A stretch of 64,000 nucleotides of DNA from Melioribacteraceae bacterium (GTDB lineage Bacteria > Bacteroidota > Ignavibacteria > Ignavibacteriales > Melioribacteraceae). This document shows, one piece after another, positions 36,198-45,062 of this stretch (positions are counted from its first letter, which is position 1; the number at the start of each line of letters is the position of its first letter). A model generated the notes under the pieces. It was given only the letters and a program-made list of their open reading frames with translations, was not told the origin of the DNA and did not search any database. The stretch spans positions 164,105 to 228,104 of the forward strand of contig WYBN01000013.1 in assembly GCA_011525875.1 (NCBI GenBank). The letters are read 5' to 3'. Position numbers and translations under genes: made by a program.

Positions 36198-37058
36198 TTA
36201 ACCTAAATAAACCTGTAGGTTTTTACTTCTTGAGGAATGACGTAAACGGTGGAGAGCCTTTTCCTTAATTTGCCTTACACGCTCACGTGTCAGATTAAGC
36301 ATTTCACCGATTTCTTCAAGAGTAGCAGAATATTCTGTATTAATACCGAAATATAAGCGAATAACCTCCGCCTCGCGCTCGCTTAAGGTTGAGAGTGACC
36401 GCTCAATATCTGTCTTTAATGATTGTTTCATCAATATTTCGTCTGGGGAGGGCTGTTCATTATTGGTAAGCACATCCAATAGACTGCTTTTGTCGTTATC
36501 GCTCTGACTGAAAGGCGCATCTACCGATACATGTCTGCCGGCGACCTTTAGTGCGTAAGCCACGTCTTCTTGATCCATATCAAGTTCCCGGGCAATTTCC
36601 TCTGTTGAGGGTTTCCTTTCATATTCTTGTTCAAGCTCGGAAGCAATTTTGGATATCTTTGTAAGAGCGCCAACTCTATTGAGCGGCAGTCGTACCATCC
36701 TGGATTGGTCGGCAATTGCCTGCATTATAGACTGTTTAATCCACCAGACAGCATAAGAAATAAACTTAAAACCGCGAGTTTCATCAAATTTTTTAGCTGC
36801 TTTAATAAGTCCTATATTGCCCTCGTTTATTAAATCACTAAGGGGTAAACCTTTATTTTGATATTGTTTGGCAACACTTACAACAAATCGAAGATTAGCT
36901 TTAGTTAGTTTCTCCAAAGAAGCCTGATCTCCTTTTTTGATCTTTTTTGCAAGTTCTATCTCTTGCTCGGCAGTGATTAAGTCTTCTTTGCCGATCTCCT
37001 GGAGATATTTATCAAGGCTTTGGCTTTCTCGATTAGTAAATTGTTTTGTAATTTTCAC
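36198..37058 (-). CDS. rpoD: Primary sigma factor (SigA/RpoD type)
   Basis: A compact 286-residue sigma-70 factor without region 1.1. Region 1.2 begins [20 protein letters not shown]. Region 2 carries [20 protein letters not shown], then [18 protein letters not shown] and the -10 recognition helix [17 protein letters not shown]. Region 3 spans about 120-200 and region 4 has the -35 helix-turn-helix [28 protein letters not shown]. This short architecture is normal for the primary sigma factor in Bacteroidota/Chlorobi. A paralogous group 2 factor cannot be formally excluded, but the full set of primary-type motifs favours the housekeeping role. It has its own hairpins on both sides. Confidence 0.9.
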   Translation of the reverse strand: MKITKQFTNRESQSLDKYLQEIGKEDLITAEQEIELAKKIKKGDQASLEKLTKANLRFVVSVAKQYQNKGLPLSDLINEGNIGLIKAAKKFDETRGFKFISYAVWWIKQSIMQAIADQSRMVRLPLNRVGALTKISKIASELEQEYERKPSTEEIARELDMDQEDVAYALKVAGRHVSVDAPFSQSDNDKSSLLDVLTNNEQPSPDEILMKQSLKTDIERSLSTLSEREAEVIRLYFGINTEYSATLEEIGEMLNLTRERVRQIKEKALHRLRHSSRSKNLQVYLG

Positions 37059-37191
37059 TGGATTTTACTCCTAATTAATCGTCTGATAAATGAGAAGTTT
37101 CTTATATTTCGAACAACTAAAAGCATTAGTATTGTTCCGGTTAATAAATACAAAAAATTTTGTACTTTATAGACTCTCAGTCAAATAACAA

Positions 37192-37231
37192 AAAAATAAG
37201 CCGATTTTAAGTAAAAAATCAGCTTATTTTT
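37192..37231 (-). terminator. Intrinsic terminator downstream of thioredoxin
   Basis: A long stem of AAAAATAAGC (37192-37201) with GCTTATTTTT (37222-37231), continued by GATTTT with AAAATC after one mismatch. On the minus strand it is followed by a T-run, so it separates the thioredoxin transcript from the sigma gene. Confidence 0.75.
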
Positions 37232-37262
37232 CTAAAATTAACTATATAATATAATCAAACGA

Positions 37263-37628
37263 TTAGTTAACTTCAACTCCCAATAAAATCCTATTTATCA
37301 CATCTTTGAGAGCGTCTTTAGGCAGTGCGCCTTGTGCCATCTGGGGTTTGTCGTTTAAAGGAATAAACAAAAGTGATGGAATACTCCGAATTCCAAAAAC
37401 TGATGCTAATTCCTGTTCGCTTTCAGTGTCAACCTTGTAAATGTTGATTTTATCTTTATATTCTTCAGATAATTCTTCCAGAATTGGAGCAATCATCTTG
37501 CACGGGGCACACCAGTCAGCATAAAAGTCGATTATTGCCGGAAGATTTCCCTCAAATTTCCACTCTGTATTATTTGTGTAGTTAAAAACTTTCTGCTTGA
37601 AGGCCTCGGTTGTTAAATGTTCTGTCAT
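37263..37628 (-). CDS. trxA: Thioredoxin
   Basis: A 121-residue cytoplasmic disulfide reductase. The active site WCAPC (Cys40 and Cys43) sits in DFYADWCAPCKMIAPILEEL, the buried-Asp region DTESEQELASVFGIRSIPSLLF has the cis-proline, and the C-terminal helix ends VINRIL. There is no signal peptide. The N-terminal extension of about 15 residues is slightly longer than in E. coli TrxA. No thioredoxin reductase is nearby. Confidence 0.93.
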   Translation of the reverse strand: MTEHLTTEAFKQKVFNYTNNTEWKFEGNLPAIIDFYADWCAPCKMIAPILEELSEEYKDKINIYKVDTESEQELASVFGIRSIPSLLFIPLNDKPQMAQGALPKDALKDVINRILLGVEVN

Positions 37629-37793
37629 TCTTTCTCCATTTTCTTATAAATGTTTAGATGTAAGATGCAATATCGTTCATTTGGTTTCAGCGTAATATGA
37701 TACCTTATTCGCAAGAGCGTGGTGATTTGTCACATCTTTAAGTATATTTTAAGTAGTCAATAAATAACCCCTAACATTTGAAGAGGAATCTCT

Positions 37794-38600
37794 ATGAAAA
37801 ATTTATTCAAAAAATACGGGATAATTTTCATTTTACTAATATTTACAATTGGTTGCAGCACCGTTGCTGTAACCGGGAGAAAACAATTAAGCATTATTCC
37901 ATCAAGTTCTCTCCTCTCAATGAGTTTTCAGGAATATGATTCCTTTCTAAAACAAAATAAATTAAGTGCAGATAAGAAAAATATCGAAATGATCAAGAGA
38001 GTCGGAGTTAACATTCAGAGATCCGTTGAAAAATATTTCGCCGATAGAAAAAAAACAAGCGAGTTGAATGGATTCAACTGGGAATTTAACCTTGTCGAAA
38101 GCAATGAGGTGAATGCATGGTGTATGCCAGGCGGTAAGGTAGTATTTTATACCGGCATATTACCGGTATGCCAGGATGAAAATGGAATAGCTGTTGTCAT
38201 GGGCCATGAAATAGCCCATGCGATTGCTAATCACGGCGGAGAAAGGATGAGTCAAGGTTTGATTACACAACTTGGCGGCATGGCTTTGGAAAAAGCTCTT
38301 GAAAGTGAACCGGCGCAAACAAGAAATTTGTGGTTAACTGCATTTGGATTAGGAGCACAGATAGGGGTTCTGCTGCCTTACAGTCGTCTTCACGAAAGCG
38401 AAGCCGACCACTTAGGATTGGTATTTATGGCGATGGCTGGTTACAATCCCGAACATGCAGTAAGCTTTTGGGAGAGAATGTCTAAGATGAAAGGAGGGCA
38501 GGCGCCCCCAGAATTTTTAAGCACTCATCCATCCGATCAAACAAGAATAGCCGAGTTGAAGAAACTCATGCCCGATGCAATGAAGTATTATAAGCCTTGA
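37794..38600 (+). CDS. M48-family zinc metalloprotease, lipoprotein
   Basis: A 268-residue secreted lipoprotein (lipobox TIGC, Cys21) with the M48 motif HEIAHAIANHGGERM (His138, Glu139, His142) and the third zinc ligand region HESEADHLGLVFMAMAGYNP. The flanking FNLVESNEVNAWCMPGGKVVFYTG is typical of the BepA/LoiP group that handles outer-membrane protein quality control. AGAGGA precedes the ATG. It is likely anchored in an envelope membrane facing the periplasm. The next gene encodes another envelope enzyme. Confidence 0.9.
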   Translation: MKNLFKKYGIIFILLIFTIGCSTVAVTGRKQLSIIPSSSLLSMSFQEYDSFLKQNKLSADKKNIEMIKRVGVNIQRSVEKYFADRKKTSELNGFNWEFNLVESNEVNAWCMPGGKVVFYTGILPVCQDENGIAVVMGHEIAHAIANHGGERMSQGLITQLGGMALEKALESEPAQTRNLWLTAFGLGAQIGVLLPYSRLHESEADHLGLVFMAMAGYNPEHAVSFWERMSKMKGGQAPPEFLSTHPSDQTRIAELKKLMPDAMKYYKP

Positions 38601-38660
38601 TGAAAATGTTAGAAACAGTTTACACATAAAAATATTTAATCATTTCGCAGAGGTTTATTA

Positions 38661-40133
38661 ATGAGGAAAATTTTAATATTATTCACAATACTTCTTTTTA
38701 CCAGCTGTTCTTCTTCAAAATTATTCGTTGAATCGAGCTCTTACAGAGAATTAAAATCGAAGATAAATTCATTATTCGAAGACACTCTGTTTTCGCACGC
38801 TCATTGGGGGGTCTTAATCAAATCCTTGAATACTGGCGAGACTTGGTACAGTAAAAATTCGAGTAAAATGTTCATGCCTGCTTCGAATCAGAAGATACTT
38901 ACAACTGCCGCTGCACTCTCTGTGCTTGGCCCGGATTATAAATTCCGAACTTCATTAGGATTTACAGAAAAGATCACGGATGGAATATTAGAGGGCGACC
39001 TTGTTATTACTTCGAATGGTGACCCGACAATTTCCGATAGATTTTTTAACTCGCCGGTTGATTTGTTTAACTCATGGGCTGATTCTTTGAATAGTTTTGG
39101 GATTTACGAAATTAAAGGTGATATTATTGGTAATGACAATTTATTTGATGACGAGCGATTAGGGAACGGTTGGTCGTTCGATTTTTTGGATGCCTGGTAT
39201 GCCGCCGAAATTGGTCCTCTTCAGTTCAATGAAAATGTTATAGATATAAGATTGGTTGAGGATGGTGATTCGATCCTTGCTATACCGAATGTACATTCGA
39301 GTTATTTTAATATTGTTAATACTGTTACGCTAACAGACACCGGAAGAAACTCTGTTAGTTATAAAAGAGCTTATGGTACTAATAATATAATAGTTTCGGG
39401 ACGTTTGCGGAAAGGTTTTGAAGCTTTTTCTGTGTCGCCCTCTATTAGTAATCCAACTTTATATTATGTAAGTGTTCTAAAGGAAGCTTTAGAGAAAAAC
39501 GGTATTAAAGTACACGGCAATGTAATTGACGTAGACGATATTCAGGGCGGTGTTTGGGAGTCAAAGAGAATCGAAATATTATTAACTCATGAATCGCCCG
39601 AATTAAAAGAGATTTTAAAAGGACTTATGAAGAGAAGCCAAAATCTTTACGCTGAAACTATGACTCGTTTACTCGGATTAGAAAAGAATGGACTTGGCAC
39701 TTTCGAAAATGGACTTAAAGTGGTGGAAGATTTTTTGAAACAAGTTGGAATAAAACCTCGTTCTTACAAATATTCTGACGGATCTGGATTAACAAGGTAT
39801 AACTATATCAGCCCTGAACAGATTGTTACAATACTCGAATACATGTATAGAAGCGATTTGAAAAAGGAATGGATGGAACTTTTTCCTATTGCCGGTATTG
39901 ACGGTACATTAAGCGGCAGAATGAAGGGTACGAAAGCTCAAGACAATGTAAGGGCAAAAACAGGCACAATATCCGCTGTTAGAGGTTTATCAGGTTACTT
40001 ATCTACAGACGAGGGTGAGGAGATTGTGTTTTCATTCTTGATCAACGGACATCTGAGATCAACGCGCGAAACAGATTATATCACTGATAATGTATTGAAA
40101 ATAATAGCTGAGTTTAATAGGGGAAATTATTAA
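38661..40133 (+). CDS. dacB: D-alanyl-D-alanine carboxypeptidase/endopeptidase (PBP4, S13 family), lipoprotein
   Basis: A 490-residue envelope enzyme with a lipoprotein signal (FTSC, Cys16). The three penicillin-binding motifs are in order: SxxK at Ser75-Lys78 (PASNQKIL), SxN at Ser326-Asn328 (RSQNLYAE) and KTG at 433-435 (RAKTGTISAVRGLSGY). The long insertion between SxxK and SxN is characteristic of peptidase family S13. It trims or cleaves peptidoglycan stem peptides in the periplasm. Most PBP4s are soluble; the lipoprotein anchor is a modest difference. Confidence 0.93.
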   Translation: MRKILILFTILLFTSCSSSKLFVESSSYRELKSKINSLFEDTLFSHAHWGVLIKSLNTGETWYSKNSSKMFMPASNQKILTTAAALSVLGPDYKFRTSLGFTEKITDGILEGDLVITSNGDPTISDRFFNSPVDLFNSWADSLNSFGIYEIKGDIIGNDNLFDDERLGNGWSFDFLDAWYAAEIGPLQFNENVIDIRLVEDGDSILAIPNVHSSYFNIVNTVTLTDTGRNSVSYKRAYGTNNIIVSGRLRKGFEAFSVSPSISNPTLYYVSVLKEALEKNGIKVHGNVIDVDDIQGGVWESKRIEILLTHESPELKEILKGLMKRSQNLYAETMTRLLGLEKNGLGTFENGLKVVEDFLKQVGIKPRSYKYSDGSGLTRYNYISPEQIVTILEYMYRSDLKKEWMELFPIAGIDGTLSGRMKGTKAQDNVRAKTGTISAVRGLSGYLSTDEGEEIVFSFLINGHLRSTRETDYITDNVLKIIAEFNRGNY

Positions 40134-40245
40134 GAAGCACTTCTGAAATGATTCAAAATCTAAATCATGCAAAAACATCTTGTGTATTCAGATTACATTT
40201 GATCAAAAAATAGAAACCACAACTTTCAACTCGGATAAATCAGCT

Positions 40246-40275
40246 GAAAAAAAAAGCCCCCTATGCAGGGGGCTT
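40246..40275 (-). terminator. Intrinsic terminator of the OmpA-family gene
   Basis: A perfect 8-bp stem AAGCCCCC (40254-40261) and GGGGGCTT (40268-40275) with loop TATGCA. On the minus strand it is followed by a run of T, about 25 bases after the stop codon. Confidence 0.9.
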
Positions 40276-40300
40276 AAAAACCAATCAATAAGCAGATTTA

Positions 40301-41839
40301 TTATTTTTCGCTTATAATTAATTCTGCTCTTCTGTTCTGGGTTCTACCTTTGTCGGTATCATTAGATGCGGCAGGCTTGTCGAATGCAAATCCCTTTGTA
40401 GAAATTCTCTTGGCATCTATTCCTTTTTCGGCAAGATATTTCTTAACTGTATCAGCTCTTCTTTCGGACAATGTCTGGTTAACTTTCTTGCTTCCCACAT
40501 TATCGGTGTGCCCTGTAATTAATAAATCGACATCGGGATTTTCATTTAAGTAAGTTATTGCTTCAGCCAGTATCTTCTCGCCGACTTTGTCTATCTTTGA
40601 ACTGTTAAAAGCAAAGAGAATAGGTTTAAATACCGGAGCTGGTTTAACAACATCATCAGATGGATCAAGCGGATCTGTACCTCTCAGAACCTCTCGGCCG
40701 TCATCAACTGAACCACCGTCTGTATCAGCATTGAGCGGATTCGTCTTGTGTTTAAGTACTTCGTCACCGTCGCTTAATCCGTCGCCGTCTGTATCGACTT
40801 TAAGAGGGTTGGTTTTGTATTTAAGTACTTCATCACCGTCGTTTAATCCATCGCCGTCTGTATCAACTTTATTTGGATCTGTTTTGTATTTCAGAACTTC
40901 ATCTCCATCACTCAATCCATCGCCGTCTGTATCGGCTTTTAATGGATCTGTTTTGTATACCATTATTTCATCATAATCATTCAATCCGTCGCCGTCTGAA
41001 TCAGCTTTGAGCGGATTCGTCTTGTGTTTAAGTAGTTCATCCCCGTCACTTAATCCATCGCCGTCTGTATCAGCTTTCAGGGGATCTGTTTTATATTTGT
41101 GTACTTCGTCACCATCGCTTAATCCGTCACCGTCAGAATCAGCTTTATTCGGATCAGTTCCTAATTTCTCTTCTTCACATCGGCCTAATCCGTCATTGTC
41201 CCTATCCGAATCACACCCTTCGCCTATATATGCAAGTCCTAAACCAACTGAATAGTATCTGTCGTATTGGTTTAAAGGGTTATCGCCTATCTGGCTTGCG
41301 TTACCGTTCATCCAGTCAGAGTCAACAATATTGAAAGTAGCGCTGATATCAAGAAGCCAGCTATCGCTAAGGGCGATTTCTGTTCCAAGACCTGCATTAA
41401 CCAAACCAACAAAACCATCTAATGCATCTTCGGGTGGTCTTGCAGGTGAGGCTGGGCTATCCGCCAGCCAATAAGGCATTGCGCCTATTCCAACGAAGAG
41501 GTAAGGATTCCATGATTTATCGACTATCGGGCTAAATAGAATACGCGCATCTAATGGGAAAAATCTTGTTGCATAATCGTTAGCAATATAGTCTTCACCT
41601 GTAATATATCCGTATCCTGCGCCTCCTTCGATATCAAAGTATCTGCTTAGTTCAAATCGTATGAAAGCGCGGGCGAGAAATCCCCAATCGTTGGTATACT
41701 CATTAGCCGGGTCTACATAGTGCCCCTGCAACCCAAGCTTATAAGCATAATTATTTAATTGGGCATTGACATTATTCATTTGTGATGAAAGAATAAGAAT
41801 TGTAAAAACTGCAATAAAATAGTGATAGTGTTTTTTCAT
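40301..41839 (-). CDS. OmpA-family outer-membrane protein with thrombospondin type-3 repeats
   Basis: A 512-residue protein with a signal peptide (FTILILSSQMNNVNAQ). Residues about 28-205 are an eight-stranded OprF-like beta-barrel rich in aromatic strand ends. Residues 210-395 are calcium-binding thrombospondin type-3 repeats: six near-identical 23-residue units (234-371) of the DTDGDGLSDGDEVLKYKTDP kind, flanked by two degenerate ones. The C-terminal OmpA domain (about 405-512) has LLITGHTDNVGSKKVNQTLS, then ERRADTVKKYL and NRRAEL, which bind diaminopimelate in peptidoglycan. It ties the outer membrane to the wall through a rigid calcium-loaded stalk. AGAGGA precedes the ATG. Confidence 0.93.
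   Translation of the reverse strand: MKKHYHYFIAVFTILILSSQMNNVNAQLNNYAYKLGLQGHYVDPANEYTNDWGFLARAFIRFELSRYFDIEGGAGYGYITGEDYIANDYATRFFPLDARILFSPIVDKSWNPYLFVGIGAMPYWLADSPASPARPPEDALDGFVGLVNAGLGTEIALSDSWLLDISATFNIVDSDWMNGNASQIGDNPLNQYDRYYSVGLGLAYIGEGCDSDRDNDGLGRCEEEKLGTDPNKADSDGDGLSDGDEVHKYKTDPLKADTDGDGLSDGDELLKHKTNPLKADSDGDGLNDYDEIMVYKTDPLKADTDGDGLSDGDEVLKYKTDPNKVDTDGDGLNDGDEVLKYKTNPLKVDTDGDGLSDGDEVLKHKTNPLNADTDGGSVDDGREVLRGTDPLDPSDDVVKPAPVFKPILFAFNSSKIDKVGEKILAEAITYLNENPDVDLLITGHTDNVGSKKVNQTLSERRADTVKKYLAEKGIDAKRISTKGFAFDKPAASNDTDKGRTQNRRAELIISEK
40727..41140 (-). repeat. Six tandem 69-bp coding repeats (TSP type-3 units)
   Basis: Six consecutive 69-base units encoding 23-residue calcium-binding repeats inside the OmpA-family gene. 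Copies differ by scattered substitutions, many of them synonymous (for example SDGDE and NDGDE variants), so they are diverged but still in perfect register. Confidence 0.9.
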
Positions 41840-42007
41840 ATTATCCTCTATTAGTTAATAAAAATTTAAAATGCACTTTGCAAAGTTGAATAGTAAAACT
41901 TGTTCTGAAAATACAATTATTTTCACAATTATAAAATAATTCTGCCGTATTTAAGATCATTTTTGTTCTTTTTAAAGTTAAAATTATGACATTAATCACG
42001 ATTAGAA

Positions 42008-43210
42008 CTAATCATTATCTTTATTCTCAACAATATTATTCAATAATTGGTTCATGTAACCCCCAATACTTGTGAATAAATTCTTATGATAATTTTCAAG
42101 TTTCTCAAGAAGCTCCATAAATCTTTGGGGAATATTTTCCTTTTCCCGCATCTGATCCATAATTTTGAAGAAAGGGTCGTATTGTTTTAGTTCGCGAACA
42201 TACCCCCTCATTTCGCTAACAATGGACTGTTTCGATTCTCTTACTATCATATTTTGCGCTGTGTATAACTCGTCATAAATTTTTACTATCTCATTATACT
42301 TATTGATATTTTCCTCGTGCAATAATGTATTTTCTATTGCAATTGCCGTGCTTGCAGCCATAGCGCTTAAAAATATCTCATCTTGTGTTGTAAATCTATC
42401 TTCGCGTTTGTTCAGCACTTGAAAGGCTCCGACTAATATTCCTTTAAGATTTTTCATAGGAACGCAAATCAAGTTCCTGGTTTTATACCCGGAGCGTATG
42501 TCAAATTCTTTATTAAAGGCGGGATGATTGTAGGGATTATCGGTAATAATTGAATAACCGCTTGAAATTACCTCGCCGGCGATACCTTTTGTAATTGGAA
42601 AGCGGATTTCCTGCAGTTTCAAACCTGTACCTACTCTCGACCAAATCTCGTTATTTACTCTGTCATAGATAAAAATTGTCGCCCTTTCTGAATTGAGTGC
42701 ATCGGTTGCAAGATTAATAATCGTTTTGAGAAGCAAATTAAAATCGGTTATTGAATTAAGGCTTTTAGACATCTCGTACAAAACTGAAAGTCTTTTGCTT
42801 TCGAGCCCTTCAGAAAAAACCTCATGCTTTTTGTTTTCTGGCGTAGCCGGATTCAATACTGAATTTATCGAGTTTAAAAGTTTTTCTATGGTAAACGGTT
42901 TTGAAACAAATTCCGATACTTTATTGCCGAATACTGTGTTTTTAGTTTCGCCGAAGTACTCGGATAATATCAAAATAGGAGTAGTACTGACTAAAGAATG
43001 AATTTGTTCAATATAAGTTATTTCAGAGAAGAGAGGCTGTGAAATTTCTACGATTATCAAATCGAATCTACTAGAAGAAAGTTTCTTTAATCCGCTTTCA
43101 TCCTTGAATGCAAAATGAATGAAGTGATTTTCTGTCTGCAGAATGTTCTTGAAGAATTCATGAATTTCTTGATTTTCGGTAAAAATAACAATATCACTTT
43201 GTTCAGGCAT
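42008..43210 (-). CDS. Pseudo-receiver plus GAF domain protein
   Basis: A 400-residue cytoplasmic protein. Residues about 5-120 have a CheY-like receiver fold, but the acidic pocket (VIFTENQEI) is altered and the phospho-acceptor position is Glu55 in LIIVEISQP; the lysine in FVSKPFTIEKLL is kept. A GAF domain spans about 140-300 (VLYEMSKSLNS, LNSERATIFIYDRVNNEIW, FPITKGIAGEV, LICVPMKN, GAFQVLNK). The last 100 residues are a coiled-coil region faintly like a HisKA helix (AQNMIVRESKQSIVSEM) without its histidine. No kinase, HTH or cyclase output is present. It is the last gene of the five-gene operon starting with the HisA-like gene; an 17-base gap separates it from the eIF2B-like gene. Confidence 0.82.
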   Translation of the reverse strand: MPEQSDIVIFTENQEIHEFFKNILQTENHFIHFAFKDESGLKKLSSSRFDLIIVEISQPLFSEITYIEQIHSLVSTTPILILSEYFGETKNTVFGNKVSEFVSKPFTIEKLLNSINSVLNPATPENKKHEVFSEGLESKRLSVLYEMSKSLNSITDFNLLLKTIINLATDALNSERATIFIYDRVNNEIWSRVGTGLKLQEIRFPITKGIAGEVISSGYSIITDNPYNHPAFNKEFDIRSGYKTRNLICVPMKNLKGILVGAFQVLNKREDRFTTQDEIFLSAMAASTAIAIENTLLHEENINKYNEIVKIYDELYTAQNMIVRESKQSIVSEMRGYVRELKQYDPFFKIMDQMREKENIPQRFMELLEKLENYHKNLFTSIGGYMNQLLNNIVENKDND

Positions 43211-43227
43211 AGTATCTCCTTGGTAAT

Positions 43228-44019
43228 TCAGTCCGAGATTACTGAAGTAATTAATTTACTGTCAACTATTTCAAAATAATTATTAGTAATCGTAAGATTA
43301 GGGTCTACTTTTCCCCAAATTTCCCCGGCAGCGTCAGCTTTCTGATCGAATTTTTTATGTGAAGAAAATTTAGTTCTGTCAGTTACAACAAAAAAAGGTT
43401 TATCATAAAATTTTGAGATAATTGCGAGATTTAGGCTCCCGGTTTTGTTCACTACGGATCCATCTTTAAGAATAATATCCGCGCCTATAATAGCAGAATC
43501 AGCAGAGCGGATAATATTAGCCGTCATCGCTTCCGTAATCAGCGTTACGCTGATATTTCTTTTCAATAAAGCATCGGCAAGAAGTCTTCCCTCACATAGC
43601 GGTCTGGATTCGGAAATAATGACATGCAGATGTTTTAGATCGTTATTCATTCTGAAAAAAATCTCGGACAAAGTTTTGCTGTTTGATATAGTAATGAATT
43701 TTGACATGCCGCTAACTTTTTCCAGAAGATTTTTATAGATTCTGTCAAAAGTTGCAGAAGAATTACTCTCAAAATCTTCAATAAATTTTAAGATAAATTT
43801 TTTGTCACGGCTCAAGCTGTACAAATCAATAAGTTGATCAAAATAACTTTGAAGATTCTGAAATGACGGGAATTTCCCACGCAGCTGGCGGAACAATTCT
43901 TCGGGGCGGTCGATTGAAATTAAATTCTTCTTCAGCCACCGGTTCAATGCTAAAAGTATCTGACTGCTGCCGGAAGTTTTATCCTCAACAATACTTTTTA
44001 ATTCGACATCGTCAATCAA
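43228..44019 (-). CDS. eIF2B/ribose-bisphosphate isomerase-fold protein
   Basis: A 263-residue protein of the eIF2B-alpha/MtnA/R15P-isomerase family. An N-terminal helical domain (about 1-100) precedes the Rossmann-like domain with ESRPLCEGRLLADALL, GADIILKDGSVVNKTGSLNL and KPFFVVTDRTKF. Asp181 of the GAD motif is present. Isomerases of the family use a cysteine in a THCN-like segment; here the equivalent reads TISNS, with Ser112 at that place. This argues for a ligand-binding role as in eIF2B-alpha, which binds sugar phosphates or nucleotides, rather than isomerase activity (inference). It lies 19 bases after the UspA gene in the same operon. Confidence 0.8.
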   Translation of the reverse strand: MIDDVELKSIVEDKTSGSSQILLALNRWLKKNLISIDRPEELFRQLRGKFPSFQNLQSYFDQLIDLYSLSRDKKFILKFIEDFESNSSATFDRIYKNLLEKVSGMSKFITISNSKTLSEIFFRMNNDLKHLHVIISESRPLCEGRLLADALLKRNISVTLITEAMTANIIRSADSAIIGADIILKDGSVVNKTGSLNLAIISKFYDKPFFVVTDRTKFSSHKKFDQKADAAGEIWGKVDPNLTITNNYFEIVDSKLITSVISD

Positions 44020-44038
44020 ATAGTTCTCGGCGAAATTA

Positions 44039-44503
44039 TTATTTAAATTTGAACCCCTTTATTGGCTCACGCAAAGTTAATACAGGGCACGGTGCTTTTC
44101 TAACAACTTTCTCAGCAGTGCTTCCGAACAGAATATGTTCAACGCCGGTATGACCGTGAGTGGCAATAATAATCAAATCAATATCATATTCGGAAGCCGT
44201 GGAAATTATCTCCATGAACGGCTTCCCCGATTTGATTATTATTTGCACTTCTGTTTTTGGTGATATTTCATGGTTTGCAAGCTTATTTAATTCTTCTTCG
44301 GCTCTCGATTGTATATCAAAATCTGTTTGCGGGATTGCGATTTGACCCATGCTGAAATCCGCCGGATATATCATCGGTTCAATTACATATACGAGAAAAA
44401 TTTTCGAATCGAATATCAGCGCAAGATTATTAGCATATCGAAGAGCGTTTTTAGAATAATCAGAGAAGTCAACTGGCACTAAAATTTTTTTGATTTCCGT
44501 CAT
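44039..44503 (-). CDS. Universal stress protein, UspA family
   Basis: A 154-residue single-domain protein. ILVPVDFSDYSKNALRYA opens the fold, and the ATP-binding motif G-x2-G-x9-G-S/T is present in ATHGHTGVEHILFGSTAEKV, followed by RKAPCPVLTLRE. The intact motif predicts ATP binding and homodimers. Such proteins accumulate under starvation and energy stress. It is the third gene in the operon, 11 bases after the cNMP-domain gene. Confidence 0.92.
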   Translation of the reverse strand: MTEIKKILVPVDFSDYSKNALRYANNLALIFDSKIFLVYVIEPMIYPADFSMGQIAIPQTDFDIQSRAEEELNKLANHEISPKTEVQIIIKSGKPFMEIISTASEYDIDLIIIATHGHTGVEHILFGSTAEKVVRKAPCPVLTLREPIKGFKFK

Positions 44504-44514
44504 CTCCCACCTCG

Positions 44515-45051
44515 CTAATTTTTATTAGCCTTATTATACAACGATATATATTCATCATCAAGGATTCTCAGTCTGGTTGCGATAATTTTTGTTATGCCTC
44601 TTAATATTTGAATTCCTTTCTGAGGATTTTTTTCCATGAAGCGGTCGAGGTCAGGTTTGAAAATTACGACGAGTTTACAGTCTGTTTCTGCGACAGCCGA
44701 GGCAGAACGAACATCATTATCAATCAATGCAATTTCACCAAAAAAATCTCCTCTGCTAAATCTTGCAAGTAAAGTATCGTTGCCTTGTGCATCGCTCTTA
44801 ATTATTTTGACCTTGCCTTCTCGAATTATATACAATGCAATCCCTGGATCACCTTGATAGAATATGTATTCGTTTGCTGTGTAAACTCTATTGTGCACTA
44901 TTTGAAGGACGGATTTGATATAGCCGGGGCTGAATTTTTCGAATGGCGGTATTGCTGAGAGTAAATTTTCAAGATCAGTTTTCTCTGCCGGCGTCTTAAA
45001 AAGATTCGACCAGAAGGTACTTCTGCCTTCCATCGGGTTTTCAGTTTTCAT
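44515..45051 (-). CDS. Stand-alone cyclic-nucleotide-binding-domain protein
   Basis: A 178-residue protein with one cNMP-binding domain (about 33-150): YIFYQGDPGIALYIIREGKVKI, then the phosphate-binding cassette FFGEIALIDNDVRSASAVA with the conserved Glu and Arg. Unlike CRP/FNR regulators it ends shortly after the C-helix and has no helix-turn-helix, so it should not bind DNA by itself. It may report cAMP or another ligand to partner proteins. GAGGGC precedes the ATG, 11 bases after the HisA-like stop. Confidence 0.87.
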   Translation of the reverse strand: MKTENPMEGRSTFWSNLFKTPAEKTDLENLLSAIPPFEKFSPGYIKSVLQIVHNRVYTANEYIFYQGDPGIALYIIREGKVKIIKSDAQGNDTLLARFSRGDFFGEIALIDNDVRSASAVAETDCKLVVIFKPDLDRFMEKNPQKGIQILRGITKIIATRLRILDDEYISLYNKANKN

Positions 45052-45062
45052 ATTTGCCCTCG

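Noticed and set aside
40727..41140. CRISPR-like periodicity
   Set aside because: The repeats are directly adjacent, without unique spacers, and encode calcium-binding units in frame.
40587..41255. Long plus-strand open frames rich in Ser/Pro opposite the OmpA-family gene
   Set aside because: They are antisense reflections of the 69-bp coding repeats; the minus strand carries a recognisable protein with signal peptide, barrel and OmpA domain.
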